Notes under the pieces: generated by a model | What the model was told of the DNA's origin: nothing | The model's database searches: none | What the model saw: only the letters and a program-made list of their open reading frames with translations | Program-made: the position numbers and the translations under genes | Shown: one piece after another, positions 41,601-49,233 of the stretch | How the letters are laid out: every line of letters starts with the position of its first letter | Position numbering within the stretch: the stretch's first letter is position 1 | DNA from: Micromonospora echinospora | GTDB lineage: Bacteria; Actinomycetota; Actinomycetes; Mycobacteriales; Micromonosporaceae | Direction of reading: 5' to 3' | Length of the DNA: 64,000 nucleotides | Assembly (NCBI RefSeq): GCF_014203425.1 | Contig: NZ_JACHJC010000001.1 | Coordinates: 1,116,001-1,180,000 of the forward strand

Positions 41601-42589
41601 GCACCAAGCTGGAGCTGCGGCTGGGTGACCCGTCCGAGTCGGAGATCGACCGGCGGGCCGCGCAGAACGTGCCGGTCGGCGCGCCGGGTCGCGGCCTGAC
41701 CCGCGACAAGCTGCACTTCCTGACCGCGATCTCGCGGATCGACGGCAAGCGCGATATCGAGGACCTGACCGAGGCGTCGGTGGCGCTCGCCGGCCACGTC
41801 GCGGCGAACTGGCCGGGCCGCCCGGCGCCGAAGGTCCGGCTGCTGCCGCGCAAGCTGACGGTCACCGAGCTGGCGAAGGTGGTCGACCGCTCCGCGCCGG
41901 GCATCCCGATCGGCGTCAACGAGTCGGCGCTCGCCCCGGTCTACCTGGACCTGGCGAGCGAGCCACACCTGACCGTGTTCGGCGACGCCGAGTGCGGCAA
42001 GACCAACCTGCTGCGGCTGATCGCCCGAGGGATCGCCGAGCGGTACACCCCGGCCCAGGCGCGGCTGGTCATCGCCGACTACCGGCGCGGCCTGCTCGGC
42101 GCGGTCGAGGGTGACCACCTGCTCGACTACGCGCCGTCGAACCAGGTGTTCAGCCAGGGCCTCGGCTCGATCCGCAGCGCGTTGCAGAACCGGCTGCCCG
42201 GCCCGGACGTGACCACCGCGCAGCTGCGCGACCGGAGCTGGTGGAAGGGGCCGGACCTCTACATCCTGGTGGACGACTACGACCTGGTCGCCTCCGGCGG
42301 GAACAACCCGCTCAGCGCGCTGCACGAGCTGCTGCCGCAGGCGCGGGACATCGGCCTGCACCTGATCGTCACGCGGCGCGTGGGTGGTGTGGCCCGGGCG
42401 CTGTACGAGCCGGTGCTGCAACGCCTGCGTGAGCTGGACTCACCGGGCCTGCTCATGTCCGGCAGCCGGGAGGAGGGCGCGGTCTTCGGCAACCTGCGGC
42501 CGACTCCGCAGCCGCCGGGCCGGGGCACGCTGGTGCGCCGCCGCGACGGTCAGCAGCTGATCCAGACGGCGTGGACGGAACCGGCCTGA
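38624..42589 (+). CDS. eccC: Type VII secretion protein EccC (fused EccCa/EccCb ATPase)
   Basis: 1321-aa FtsK/SpoIIIE-type motor that powers ESX export and recognises the C-terminal signal of WXG100 dimers. Two membrane helices lie near residues 40-85, then a DUF domain and three ATPase modules. Walker A sequences are GATGSGKSE (478-486), GASLSGKST (834-842) and GDAECGKTN (1120-1128). The first has a full Walker B ([12 protein letters not shown]); the second has VFLVVDGW and the third ILVDDYDLV, lacking the catalytic glutamate. This fits the known pattern of one active and two degenerate, substrate-binding modules. GTG start behind GAGAGGGGAGA. Confidence 0.96.
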   Translation: MSTVVFRRLPRQQGPALPRGEVLLESPPELPEPKAKGMGQVLMILPMLCGVGAMAFLYAGRGGGMMTYVAGGLFGVSMLGMAIGTLGNGGNDKAELNAQRRDYMRYLAQMRKRTRRAAEQQRAAMTWRHPEPDALWSIAASRRLWERRITEDDFGEVRIALGPQRLAVEIVPPETKPVEDLEPMSAIALRRFVRAHSSVPDLPTALSLRAFSRIALRGDREPVLDLARAALGQLVTFHAPEDLLVVVVAAPDRQPAWDWVKWLPHAQHPGRTDAAGARRMVFAALDEAETALAQDLGGRPRFAPEAKPLTTAPHVVVVLDGGEVSATCALTGAGLLGTTVVDLSGTVPRDAGRWLLCLDAGDGTGLDLVRGTATSRLGSPDRLSLSAAEGLARQIAPFRLSQQQGASTEEPLARSMELPDLLGVGDAATVDVRQTWRPRSHRDRLRIPLGLGPDGNVVELDFKESAHEGMGPHGLVIGATGSGKSELLRTVVAALGVTHSSEELNFVLVDFKGGATFASLDALPHTSAVITNLSDELPLVDRMRDALAGEMNRRQEVLRAAGNYVSRYDYEKARAAGEPLEPMPSLLIICDEFSELLAAKPDFIDLFVMIGRLGRSLGVHLLLASQRLEEGKLRGLDTHLSYRIGLRTFSAVESRIVLGVPDAYELPSAPGHGYLKTDTATMLRFRAAYVSGPYQAPGQVQRSTRAQVQRRIVPYGIDYVPAPALPSPAEATPEPEQSGDGKAVAMLDVLIDQLKGRGKPAHQVWLPPLAEPSGLAEMLPKLSVHPTFGLTTADWPGRGRLAVPVGIVDRPYEQRRDPMMVDLAGAGGNVVIVGASLSGKSTMLRSMLASLALTHTPREVQFFCLDFGGGALRSLDGLPHTSGVAGRRDTEAVRRTVAEVVAVIDERENRFTQHGIDSVASYRRRRAAGEFADDPFGDVFLVVDGWNTLRQEYEELEQTITNLANRGLGFGVHVVITAVRWAEIRINMRDLLGTKLELRLGDPSESEIDRRAAQNVPVGAPGRGLTRDKLHFLTAISRIDGKRDIEDLTEASVALAGHVAANWPGRPAPKVRLLPRKLTVTELAKVVDRSAPGIPIGVNESALAPVYLDLASEPHLTVFGDAECGKTNLLRLIARGIAERYTPAQARLVIADYRRGLLGAVEGDHLLDYAPSNQVFSQGLGSIRSALQNRLPGPDVTTAQLRDRSWWKGPDLYILVDDYDLVASGGNNPLSALHELLPQARDIGLHLIVTRRVGGVARALYEPVLQRLRELDSPGLLMSGSREEGAVFGNLRPTPQPPGRGTLVRRRDGQQLIQTAWTEPA

Positions 42590-42618
42590 CGGGACGGACG
42601 ACCGGCGCGGGCTTCCGG

Positions 42619-42624
42619 TAGCGT
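42619..42624 (+). promoter_or_regulatory. Candidate -10 (TAGCGT) for the ESX accessory operon
   Basis: TAGCGT 41 bp before the TTG start of the YbaB-like gene suggests a separate promoter in the 75-bp gap after eccC. No convincing -35 was found, so the call is tentative. Confidence 0.35.
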
Positions 42625-42664
42625 CGGCCCGATCGATCGTCGCGATTACGGGGAGGGCCCGGAG

Positions 42665-43075
42665 TTGAGCAGCCCGTCGGGTATCGGTGGAGCCCTGGAA
42701 GGCCTGCTGCGGCAGGCGCAGGAGCAGCAGCGGCGGCTGGCCGAGCTCCAGCGCCAGCGTGCGGAGCTGCGCGTCACCGGGGCGAGCCCGGACGGGCTGG
42801 TGCGGGTGACAGTCGACGGCGACATGAAGGTCGGCGACGTCGAGCTGAACGCGCGGGCCATGCGGCTGGACAGCTTCTCGCTGGCCGAGTCGATCCAGGC
42901 CGCTGTCGACGCCGCGTACGCGGCGTTCGAGGAGCGGCAGCGGGAGATGCTGGGCGAGATGCTCGGCGACTCCGAGATGGTCCGCCGGGCGCAGGACGGC
43001 ACGCTGACCCCGGAGGACTGGTTCCGCCAGTTCGGGGTGGATCTGTCCAACCCGACCCGCAATCTGCGGCGCTGA
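42665..43075 (+). CDS. YbaB/EbfC DNA-binding-family-like protein (ESX-associated)
   Basis: 136-aa protein with the YbaB/EbfC layout: N-terminal coiled helix (LEGLLRQAQEQQRRLAELQR), central beta sheet (VRVTVDGDMKVGDVELN), and C-terminal helix (AESIQAAVDAAYAAFEERQR). Similar small YbaB-like proteins recur inside actinobacterial ESX loci, where their role is unknown; nucleoid-binding or chaperone functions have been suggested. A TTG start follows GGGGAGGGCCCGGAG. First gene of a four-gene plus-strand run ending before the WXG100 pair. Confidence 0.8.
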   Translation: MSSPSGIGGALEGLLRQAQEQQRRLAELQRQRAELRVTGASPDGLVRVTVDGDMKVGDVELNARAMRLDSFSLAESIQAAVDAAYAAFEERQREMLGEMLGDSEMVRRAQDGTLTPEDWFRQFGVDLSNPTRNLRR

Positions 43076-43091
43076 GCGAGAGGGGGCGACG

Positions 43092-43385
43092 ATGCCGAAC
43101 ACCGTCGACGTCGACGCGATCCGGAAGGCGAGCCGGATGCTCGACGCCCCGGACGGCCCGATCCAGTACCTGCGCAACGTCGAGGCGCTGCTGGCCGAGG
43201 TGAAGCTGCCCGGCAGCGCGCTGAGCTGGTTCGGCACCGGCGCTGTGGAGCGGCACAACGCGGCGGTGGACGGGCACCTCGACAACGTCCGGACCGGCGT
43301 GGAGCATCTGCGCAAGGCCGCCGCGCAGCTCGAACAGAGCGCGAAGAACTGGGAGAAGTCGGATCAGCCCTGGGTGGTCAAGTGA
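43092..43385 (+). CDS. Small helical ESX-associated protein
   Basis: 97-aa, mostly helical protein with no WxG turn. It has VDVDAIRKASRMLDAPDGPI, SALSWFGTGAVERHN in the inter-helix position, and ends AQLEQSAKNWEKSDQPWVVK. Length and helical-hairpin character suggest a WXG100-superfamily relative acting with the following membrane protein. Seventeen bases downstream of the YbaB-like gene, with GAGAGGGGG before the ATG. No name available. Confidence 0.72.
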   Translation: MPNTVDVDAIRKASRMLDAPDGPIQYLRNVEALLAEVKLPGSALSWFGTGAVERHNAAVDGHLDNVRTGVEHLRKAAAQLEQSAKNWEKSDQPWVVK

Positions 43386-43416
43386 CCGGCCGGGCCAGCC
43401 AGGGGAAGGACGCCTG

Positions 43417-44145
43417 ATGCCACCGGAGATCCTCATCGCCAACGCCTCGGGGACGGTGACCGGCTCGGTGTCGGTCGCCCAGACCACGGCGCCGGTACGG
43501 TCGGCCGCGGCCATCGCCAGGGGAAACCTGGTCTGGATCGCCGCCTCGGCGGCGCTGATCGGCACCATCCTCTACCTGGAGTCGTTCGACAACCAGCAGG
43601 TGAACGAGTCCATCAAGAAGTGGGACGAGGCGGCCCGTCTGCTCGGGGCGGACCAGTTCGGCGCGGCGATGGCGGCGGTCCCGCCGGAGGCGTCGGAGTG
43701 GGACTTCGACGACCGGGACGCGTTCGACCAGTTCATGCGCAAGCTCGGCGCGGAGATCAACTCGCTGGCCGAGGCGTTCGCCGCCAACCGGGACACGCTC
43801 ACCGCGGCCCGGGACGCGTACAACGACGCGGTCTCCGGCCTGGCTCAGGCGCTCATGCCGATCCTGGTCGCGGTGATCGCCTCGATCGCGCTCCAGTTCT
43901 TCCCCGCGACCACCGCTCTGGCCCAGGCCATCGGCATCGCCGGCCTGGCCGCCACCGCCGCGATCCTGGTCCTGGTCTTCGGGGAGATCAGCGCGTTGCT
44001 GCACGCGTTGCTCTCCGCGTTCCACACCGACAGCCGATTCACGTTCACCGCGGACTCCCGGCCCGGCTGGGCGCCCGCCGGCTCCGACCCGGACATCAAG
44101 GACATCAAAATCGACTGGGTTCAGGACTCCGCGTTCTACAGGTGA
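43417..44145 (+). CDS. ESX-associated membrane protein of unknown function
   Basis: 242-aa protein with one helix near residues 33-55 (GNLVWIAASAALIGTILYLE), a helical, acidic ectodomain or cytodomain (residues 60-145, WDEAARLLGADQFGAAMAAV), and a tight pair of hydrophobic helices at 148-205 (ILVAVIASIALQFFPATTAL; LAATAAILVLVFGEISALLH). The central part resembles a WXG-like helical hairpin. The C-terminus is soluble (PDIKDIKIDWVQDSAFYR). I know no family for it; its position between EccC and the WXG100 pair makes it a candidate substrate or chaperone. Confidence 0.72.
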   Translation: MPPEILIANASGTVTGSVSVAQTTAPVRSAAAIARGNLVWIAASAALIGTILYLESFDNQQVNESIKKWDEAARLLGADQFGAAMAAVPPEASEWDFDDRDAFDQFMRKLGAEINSLAEAFAANRDTLTAARDAYNDAVSGLAQALMPILVAVIASIALQFFPATTALAQAIGIAGLAATAAILVLVFGEISALLHALLSAFHTDSRFTFTADSRPGWAPAGSDPDIKDIKIDWVQDSAFYR

Positions 44146-44157
44146 CGGGAGCGGGCC

Positions 44158-44436
44158 ATGGACACTCTGATCTTCGTGCTGTTTCTGTACGTCCTGCTGA
44201 CCATCCCGGTCTTCGTGGTCCTGATGCTGTTCGCCGCGCTGACCCGTTCGGCGCGGCTGCGGCGGGCCGCCGAGGTGGTCTCGCTGAGCACCTGCGCGGC
44301 GTTGCTGGTGCTGACGTTCCAGCGCGCGTTCGAGAAGCCGCTGCTGTGGGTCGTGGTGGTGTTGCTGATCGCGGTGCTGGCCTTCGGCGTGTCGACGATC
44401 GTCAGACGTGTCGATGATCGCCAGAGCGGCACCTGA
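44158..44436 (+). CDS. Small three-helix membrane protein
   Basis: 92-aa integral membrane protein with three hydrophobic helices: FVLFLYVLLTIPVFVVLMLF, VVSLSTCAALLVLTFQ and LLWVVVVLLIAVLAFGVSTI. A short basic stretch (TRSARLRRAAE) separates helix one from two. No family recognised. It begins 12 bases after the larger membrane protein and is the last gene of this run, so it is probably part of the same ESX accessory unit. Confidence 0.7.
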   Translation: MDTLIFVLFLYVLLTIPVFVVLMLFAALTRSARLRRAAEVVSLSTCAALLVLTFQRAFEKPLLWVVVVLLIAVLAFGVSTIVRRVDDRQSGT

Positions 44437-44659
44437 ACGGTCCTGACCTCGGGATGGACCGTCCAACTCGTACGGACAGCGCCGGATCGCCTTGTCGATC
44501 CTGGGCTGTCGGAATACATCGATGGGACAGCAGGGCTGCGCGGGTTGGACATCGTCCGCTACGGTTCGGATGAAGTGTCCGTCGGTGGGGTGTGTTCGCC
44601 TTGCCGCGGGGGAGGGCGCGGCGGAACCGCCGCCACAAGATGACGGAAGGGTGTGAAGC
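44437..44659. other. Leader region of the WXG100 pair
   Basis: A 223-bp region without a gene. It ends in a GCGGCGG-AA-CCGCCGC hairpin (44618-44633) followed by GGAAGGG before the first WXG100 start. The hairpin is close enough to influence ribosome access or mRNA stability; promoter hexamers were not obvious. Confidence 0.5.
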
Positions 44660-44968
44660 ATGGCGTTCGAGGTCAGTGCAGCGACTCTGCACACCGCCGC
44701 GAGTGACGTGCGGTCCACGCGCAGCGAGGTTGACGGCGAGCTGAAGAAGCTGTGGAACGTGGTCGACGACCTCGCGATGGCCTGGAAGGGCCAGGCGTCC
44801 ATGGGCTTCCAGGGCCTGATGAACCGCTGGACCGAGGACACGACCAAGCTGCTGACCGCGATGGACAACATCGCGGACCTGCTCGACAAGTCGGGCACCA
44901 CGCACCAGGTCAACGACGAAGAGCAGCAGCAGATGCTGGACAAGTTCCACTCTGCTCTGAACCCGTGA
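44660..44968 (+). CDS. WXG100 family protein (EsxB-like)
   Basis: 102-aa helical-hairpin protein. The turn is AWKGQASMGF (Trp42–Gly44), flanked by helix 1 (TAASDVRSTRSEVDGELKKL) and helix 2 (FQGLMNRWTEDTTKLLTAMD). It has no YxxxD/E signal at the C-terminus. By analogy with EsxA/EsxB, it should pair with the next gene product and leave through the ESX machinery. A clear GGAAGGG ribosome site 10 bases upstream and separate leader suggest high expression. Confidence 0.95.
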   Translation: MAFEVSAATLHTAASDVRSTRSEVDGELKKLWNVVDDLAMAWKGQASMGFQGLMNRWTEDTTKLLTAMDNIADLLDKSGTTHQVNDEEQQQMLDKFHSALNP

Positions 44969-44996
44969 TCCGCGAAGACAGGCAGAGGAGGAACTG

Positions 44997-45278
44997 ATGA
45001 GCATCAAGGTTGACTACGCTGTTCTGGAGAGCAGCAACCAGCAGATGCAGGCCATCTCGCGGATCATCGACGAGAAGCTCGACACGCTGCGGGCGATGCT
45101 GACCAAGCTCGAGTGGGAGGGCCAGGACCGGGCCGCCTACCAGCAGCACCAGGCCCAGTGGGACGCCGCCGTGCGGGACATCAACAAGGTCCTGAACGAG
45201 ATCGGCGGCGCGGTGGGCATCGCGCGCGAGAACTACATGACCACGGAGATGAGCAACTCCAAGGTCTGGGGCAGCTGA
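44997..45278 (+). CDS. WXG100 family protein with YxxxE export signal (EsxA-like)
   Basis: 93-aa helical hairpin with the turn KLEWEGQDRAAY (Trp40–Gly42). After helix 2 comes ENYMTTEM, with Tyr80 and Glu84 making the YxxxE signal that EccC recognises. The partner encoded 28 bases upstream lacks this signal, so the two form the expected complementary pair. AGAGGAGGAACTG precedes the ATG. A hairpin follows, ending the two-gene transcript. Confidence 0.95.
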   Translation: MSIKVDYAVLESSNQQMQAISRIIDEKLDTLRAMLTKLEWEGQDRAAYQQHQAQWDAAVRDINKVLNEIGGAVGIARENYMTTEMSNSKVWGS

Positions 45279-45295
45279 CCCCGGACCGGTCCACA

Positions 45296-45330
45296 ACGGC
45301 TCCGCTCCGGCTCGTGCCGGGCGGAGCCGT
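45296..45330 (+). terminator. Hairpin terminator after the WXG100 pair
   Basis: ACGGCTCCGC (45296-45305) pairs perfectly with 45321-45330, with an inner CCGG/CCGG extension and a short CTCGTG loop. It starts 18 bp after the stop codon. Confidence 0.75.
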
Positions 45331-45362
45331 CGTGTATTCCGGCATCGTCGTGTATTCCGGCA
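45329..45362. repeat. Two 16-bp direct repeats (18-bp period)
   Basis: GTCGTGTATTCCGGCA occurs at 45329-45344 and 45347-45362, exact copies. The first overlaps the last bases of the WXG100 terminator. A third partial GTCGT follows. Probably a small slippage duplication in the intergenic space. Confidence 0.7.
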
Positions 45363-45399
45363 CCGTCGTCGCGCCTCGCGTCGACGGCGCGGCGGCCGG

Positions 45400-46638
45400 T
45401 CAGGCGTCCTGCGGGACGTCCCGTCGGCCGGGGCGCCAGCCGCGTCGCCGGCCGCGTACCAGGATCGGCCGCAGCGTCAGCAGGACGCCGGCGAGCAGCC
45501 CGCCGACGACGGCGACCCAGATCGCGACGGTGCGCTGCCACGCCAGCGGGTCGGTGGGCGGCGCCGGCGGCGGCATGGCGCCCAGCGGCGGGTCAGCACG
45601 GGTGCCGAGCAGGCTGGTCACCGCCCGGTAGGGGTTGACCATCCCGTAGCCGACGTCGGCGTTGTGCCCGTCGGGCGGGTTGTCGGCGGTGCGGGTCAGC
45701 CGGTGGGCGACCTCGGCGGCGCTGATGTCGGGGTGCGCGGCCCGTACCAGCGCGGCGACCCCGGAGACGTACGCGGTGGCGAAGCTCGTCCCGCCCTGCG
45801 GCTCGGCCCGGTAGCCGGACCCCTGCGGCGCGGGCCCGACGATGTTCAGCCCTGGGCCGGCGATGTCCACATAGTCCCCGCTGACCGAGCTGCCCACGTG
45901 CCCGCCCTGCTCGTCCAGGCCGGCGACGGCGATGACCCCCGGGTACGCCGCCGGATAGGCCGGCCGGTCCTCCCGGTTCTCCTGCCGGTTGCCGGCGGAG
46001 GCGACGACCACCACGTCCTTGTCGAGCGCGTACTGCACCGCCGACTTCAGCGCCGGGTCGTCGAGCGTGACCAGGGACAGGTTGATCACGCCGGCGTCGT
46101 TGTCGACCGCCCAGCGGATCGCCTTGCCGATCTCGCCCGGCACGTCCGGGTCGAAGTTCTCCTTGTTCTCGGCCAGCACGCGCAGCGGCAGGATGCGGGC
46201 CTCCGGCGCGATGCCGGTGTACGGCGAGCCGGTGCCCTCCCGCCCCGCGATGATGCCGGCGACCATGGTGCCGTGACCGACCAGGTCGCACTGGCCCTGG
46301 AGCCGGACGAGCTGGTTGAAGTCCTCACCGGGCAGCACCCGCCCGCGCAGCAGGGGATGGGACGGCGAGACCCCGGAGTCGATCACCGCGACGGTGGTCC
46401 CCGCGCCCTTGCCGACGCGCCACGCGGCGGCCGGGTCGAGGCGGCTCAGCGCCCACGGCGTCTCGGTGGGCGCGGGACCGCCGGTGGGCCCGCACTTCGG
46501 GGCGGCCACCGCGGGCGAGGGCACCGTCAGCGCGCCGCCGAGCAGGGCGGCCACCGCCGTTCCGGAGAGGACGGCCCTGATCCGGTGTCCGGCCCGGACG
46601 CGTCGCTCTGTCGCGCCCGGCCGCAAGCTGTCGCGCAC
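45400..46638 (-). CDS. mycP: Type VII secretion-associated serine protease mycosin
   Basis: 412-aa subtilisin-family protease of the ESX complex. It has a signal sequence (residues 20-46), catalytic triad Asp87 (AVIDSGV), His122 (VGHGTMVAGI) and Ser285 (GGTSFATAYVSG), and a single C-terminal transmembrane helix (VAIWVAVVGGLLAGVLLTL) with a basic cytoplasmic tail. Mycosins sit on the outer face and stabilise the ESX complex in addition to cleaving substrates. It is convergent with the WXG100 pair. GTG start. Confidence 0.95.
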   Translation of the reverse strand: MRDSLRPGATERRVRAGHRIRAVLSGTAVAALLGGALTVPSPAVAAPKCGPTGGPAPTETPWALSRLDPAAAWRVGKGAGTTVAVIDSGVSPSHPLLRGRVLPGEDFNQLVRLQGQCDLVGHGTMVAGIIAGREGTGSPYTGIAPEARILPLRVLAENKENFDPDVPGEIGKAIRWAVDNDAGVINLSLVTLDDPALKSAVQYALDKDVVVVASAGNRQENREDRPAYPAAYPGVIAVAGLDEQGGHVGSSVSGDYVDIAGPGLNIVGPAPQGSGYRAEPQGGTSFATAYVSGVAALVRAAHPDISAAEVAHRLTRTADNPPDGHNADVGYGMVNPYRAVTSLLGTRADPPLGAMPPPAPPTDPLAWQRTVAIWVAVVGGLLAGVLLTLRPILVRGRRRGWRPGRRDVPQDA

Positions 46639-46694
46639 GCGGTGAGATTACCGTCGCGCGCGCTCGCGCGGGCGCACGCGGTCGCGGGAACCGG

Positions 46695-47036
46695 TCACCG
46701 GTCGGCGGTGACGTCGCCGGCCGGCTCGGCGGCGAAGAGGGCCAGCAGGGCCCCCACCTGCTGGTCGGCCTCCGCCGGGTGCCGGAAGCGCCCCTTCGAG
46801 TTGATCGTGTACTCGTTGCGCCGCCCCACCCGGGTGCGCCGCAGGTAACCCCCGGCCTCCAGATCGGCGACGATGGCCTGGGCCGCCCGTTCGGTCACGC
46901 CCACCTCGTCGGCCACGTCCCGCAGCCGCGCGGTGGGGTTACGCGCGATCGCCAGCAGCACATGCCCGTGATTGGTGAGGAAGGTCCAGTTACGGCGGCT
47001 CCCGTCCTCACCTGGTGTCGTCGCCATGGTGGTCAT
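46695..47036 (-). CDS. Winged-helix transcriptional regulator (MarR/ArsR-like)
   Basis: 113-aa regulator: NWTFLTNHGHVLLAIARNPT begins the winged-helix domain, LRDVADEVGVTERAAQAIVADLEAGGYLRRTRVGRRNEYTIN is the HTH plus wing, and a helical tail (QVGALLALFAAEP) follows. No cysteine or metal site is present. It is divergent from the carbonic anhydrase gene, so regulation of that gene is a fair guess. Start is uncertain: ATG at 47036 or 47027, neither with a ribosome site, which suggests a leaderless or weakly translated message. Confidence 0.82.
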   Translation of the reverse strand: MTTMATTPGEDGSRRNWTFLTNHGHVLLAIARNPTARLRDVADEVGVTERAAQAIVADLEAGGYLRRTRVGRRNEYTINSKGRFRHPAEADQQVGALLALFAAEPAGDVTADR

Positions 47037-47195
47037 GCTATGGCCATTGCGGCGGTCCCCCGAATCGGGACGGGGCCCGGCACGGGAAAGTATGAAATGC
47101 GTATCACGAATCTTGACGTGCCCCAGACGTCGTGTGACCGTGAAGTCGCGAGGCCGTACGGCCTGGTCGTTCCCCAGGTAGGCGAGGTGAGGCAG

Positions 47196-47855
47196 ATGAC
47201 GCCGAGAAGCCCGGAGCAGGCGCTCGCGGAACTGCGCGCCGGTAACCTCCGGTTCGTCACCGGTGTGCCGCAGCATCCGAATCAGGACGCCGGGCACCGG
47301 GCGGCCGTGGCCGACGGCCAGCACCCCTTCGCGGTGATCGTCGGCTGCTCCGACTCGCGGCTCGCGGCGGAGATCATCTTCGACCGGGGTCTCGGCGACC
47401 TCTTCGTGGTGCGTACCGCCGGGCACACCGCCGGGCCCGAGGTGCTCGGCAGCGTCGAGTACGCGGTCACCGTGCTGGGCACGCCGCTCGTGGTGGTGCT
47501 CGGGCACGACTCCTGCGGCGCGGTCCAGGCCGCCCGGGAGGGGGTCCGGACCGGCGCCGCGCCGGCCGGGCACCTGGGCGCGGTGGTGGACGCGGTCTCG
47601 CCCAGCCTGCTGCGGGCCGCCCGGCAGGGGATCGAAGACCTCGACGGCATCGTCGACGTCCACATCGCGCAGACCGTGGAGACGCTGCTGGCCCGGTCCG
47701 GCGTGCTGGCCGAGCGGGTCGCGGCGGGCCGGTGCGCGGTGGTGGGAATGTCGTACCGGCTCTCCGGCGGCGAGGTGCGGACAGTGGCGCAGGTCCCGGC
47801 GCCACTGCCCGCTCCCTCGGCGCCGGCGGACGCGGACGCGGCGCTGGCCAGCTGA
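47196..47855 (+). CDS. Beta-class carbonic anhydrase
   Basis: 219-aa enzyme that interconverts CO2 and bicarbonate. Zinc ligands are Cys51, His104 and Cys107 in VGCSDSR and LGHDSCGAV, and the Asp53–Arg55 dyad completes the site, all at normal spacing. Length matches actinobacterial beta-carbonic anhydrases except for a Pro/Ala-rich tail. The ATG lies after GAGGTGAGGC. Convergent with the coiled-coil secreted-protein gene across a long perfect hairpin. Confidence 0.93.
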   Translation: MTPRSPEQALAELRAGNLRFVTGVPQHPNQDAGHRAAVADGQHPFAVIVGCSDSRLAAEIIFDRGLGDLFVVRTAGHTAGPEVLGSVEYAVTVLGTPLVVVLGHDSCGAVQAAREGVRTGAAPAGHLGAVVDAVSPSLLRAARQGIEDLDGIVDVHIAQTVETLLARSGVLAERVAAGRCAVVGMSYRLSGGEVRTVAQVPAPLPAPSAPADADAALAS

Positions 47856-47869
47856 CCGCGGCGCCGGAC

Positions 47870-47905
47870 GACAGAAGGGGCCGCCCACGGGCGGCCCCTT
47901 CTGTC
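47870..47905. terminator. Bidirectional 17-bp hairpin terminator
   Basis: Perfect 17-bp stem (47870-47886 with 47889-47905, GACAGAAGGGGCCGCCC) with a minimal loop. Between convergent genes; the A/U-containing outer pairs supply a modest U-run in both directions. Strongest terminator in the window. Confidence 0.9.
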
Positions 47906-47915
47906 TGCGTCCAGG

Positions 47916-48944
47916 TCAGAGCATCGACATGTGGACGTGGTCGGTGTGGTTCGACGGTCCGCTGTACGAACTCCAGCCGGTGGCCGGGAACCAGATCTGC
48001 CGGTTCCAGATGACGTAGTAGATGCCCAGCCGGTCGGCGTTGCGGATGAGGAAGGCGGCCACGTCGTTGCCGTACTTGCGGGTGTCGTTGTTGTGCCAGG
48101 GCGCGAACCCGCTGCTCTGCAGCGACCAGTCGCACGCCTTGCCCTTGGGGTGCTCCCACGGCCCGCCCGGCCGGTAACAGCCCACGAAGCGCGTATAGCC
48201 GGCGCGCCGGACCTCCTTGTAGGCGTGCAGCGTCCGCGGCGTGACGCAGCCCGAGGTGGTCGGGTCTTTCTCGCTGCACGACTCGGCCTTCCAGCCGCCG
48301 TCGCCGGTGCGGCCGGGGCCGATCTTGGCGACCGGTGAGGTGGCGTCGACCAGGCCGCCGGTGAAGCCGAGGCCGCCGACGAGCTTGAGGGCGCGCTCGG
48401 CCTGCACCTTCTCGCGCTCCATCGCGTTCTTCTGCTTCTCCTGCTCGCGCACCTCGGCGTCGAGCGCGATCTTGGCCTGCTCGGCGCGGGTCTTGACCGC
48501 GTTGATGGCGGCCAGGCGCTGCGCGTTGAGCAGGTTCAGCTCGTCCAGGGCGTTGACGCGGCGGACGAACGAGTCGGGCGAGTTGCTCTCCAGCAACATC
48601 GCCATCGCGCCCATCCGGCCGGTCCGGTAGGACTGGGCGGCGAGTTGGTTGACCTGCGGGCTGAGCGCCTCGAGTTCGGCCTGTGCCGTCTGCACCTCGG
48701 CGGCCAGCCGACGCTGGCGGTCCTGCGACTTGGCCAGCTTCGCCTTCGCCTGGAGGAAGGCGCGGTTGGCGGTGTCGATCGCCTCGGTGATGAGCGGTGG
48801 TTCGCCGTCCTCCTCGTGCCCGGACGGCTTGTTCGGGGCCGCCGCGGCGGGGGCCGCCGTCGCCGCGTTCGGCCCGGCCAGCACTGCCAGCGAGGCCAGC
48901 ACGGCCACCAGGGGTGTCAGCCAGCGGCGCAGGGGTGGCGTCAC
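47916..48944 (-). CDS. Secreted coiled-coil cell-wall protein with C-terminal peptidase-like (ARB_07466) domain
   Basis: 342-aa exported protein. The signal peptide (PLRRWLTPLVAVLASLAVLA) ends near residue 31. Residues 50-180 are a long coiled coil (AKAKLAKSQDRQRRLAAEVQ; AQIALDAEVREQEKQ-like helices), as in NlpC/P60 hydrolases. The C-terminal domain (about 220-342) has GCVTPRTLHAYKEVRR, KGKACDWS and NHTDHVHMSML with clustered His/Asp, resembling the D-Ala-D-Ala peptidase-like ARB_07466 domain. The leader contains a c-di-AMP riboswitch, fitting a role in cell-wall remodelling. GTG start follows GGAAGGGAA. Confidence 0.85.
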   Translation of the reverse strand: MTPPLRRWLTPLVAVLASLAVLAGPNAATAAPAAAAPNKPSGHEEDGEPPLITEAIDTANRAFLQAKAKLAKSQDRQRRLAAEVQTAQAELEALSPQVNQLAAQSYRTGRMGAMAMLLESNSPDSFVRRVNALDELNLLNAQRLAAINAVKTRAEQAKIALDAEVREQEKQKNAMEREKVQAERALKLVGGLGFTGGLVDATSPVAKIGPGRTGDGGWKAESCSEKDPTTSGCVTPRTLHAYKEVRRAGYTRFVGCYRPGGPWEHPKGKACDWSLQSSGFAPWHNNDTRKYGNDVAAFLIRNADRLGIYYVIWNRQIWFPATGWSSYSGPSNHTDHVHMSML

Positions 48945-48960
48945 AGTGTTCCCTTCCGTC

Positions 48961-49075
48961 GGCCGCCGACCGGGTTAGCTGACGGGTTCGGGACGGAAGT
49001 GGCCCCTACCGCTCGCGCGGATTCACCCCATGTACCTGGTTCCCCGGCTCGCCCGCAGGCGATTGGGCGGCGGCA
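48961..49075 (-). ncRNA. Cyclic di-AMP (ydaO/yuaA-type) riboswitch
   Basis: Read on the minus strand, the leader contains the conserved ydaO blocks in order: GGGCGAGCCGGGGAACC, then GGGGTGAATCCGCG, GGTAGGGGCCACTTCCG, and the near-invariant CCCGAACCCGTCAGCTAACC. The terminal P1 helix is formed by GCCGCCG (minus strand of 49068-49074) and CGGCGGC (48962-48968). It ends about 17 bp before the cell-wall gene start. In Actinobacteria this class commonly precedes secreted cell-wall hydrolases and turns them off when c-di-AMP is high. I am confident in the class; exact ends are approximate. Confidence 0.9.
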
Positions 49076-49233
49076 CCGCTGGCGCCGGTGCGCGCCTTCG
49101 GCGGTGACCGGCAGCGAGGTTACCCGACAGCACTCCTGCGGATCTACGTCCGGAAGCCGACCAATAGCGAGATTTCGCCGTGGCCCGCCGTGACCAGCAT
49201 CGCGTTTGAAATCGATGGTCACCGTGCGGAGTT

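Noticed and set aside
38573..42421. 1282-codon open frame antisense to eccC
   Set aside because: GC-rich codon bias leaves antisense frames open. The translation is His/Arg/Gln-rich without any domain, while the plus strand encodes a full EccC.
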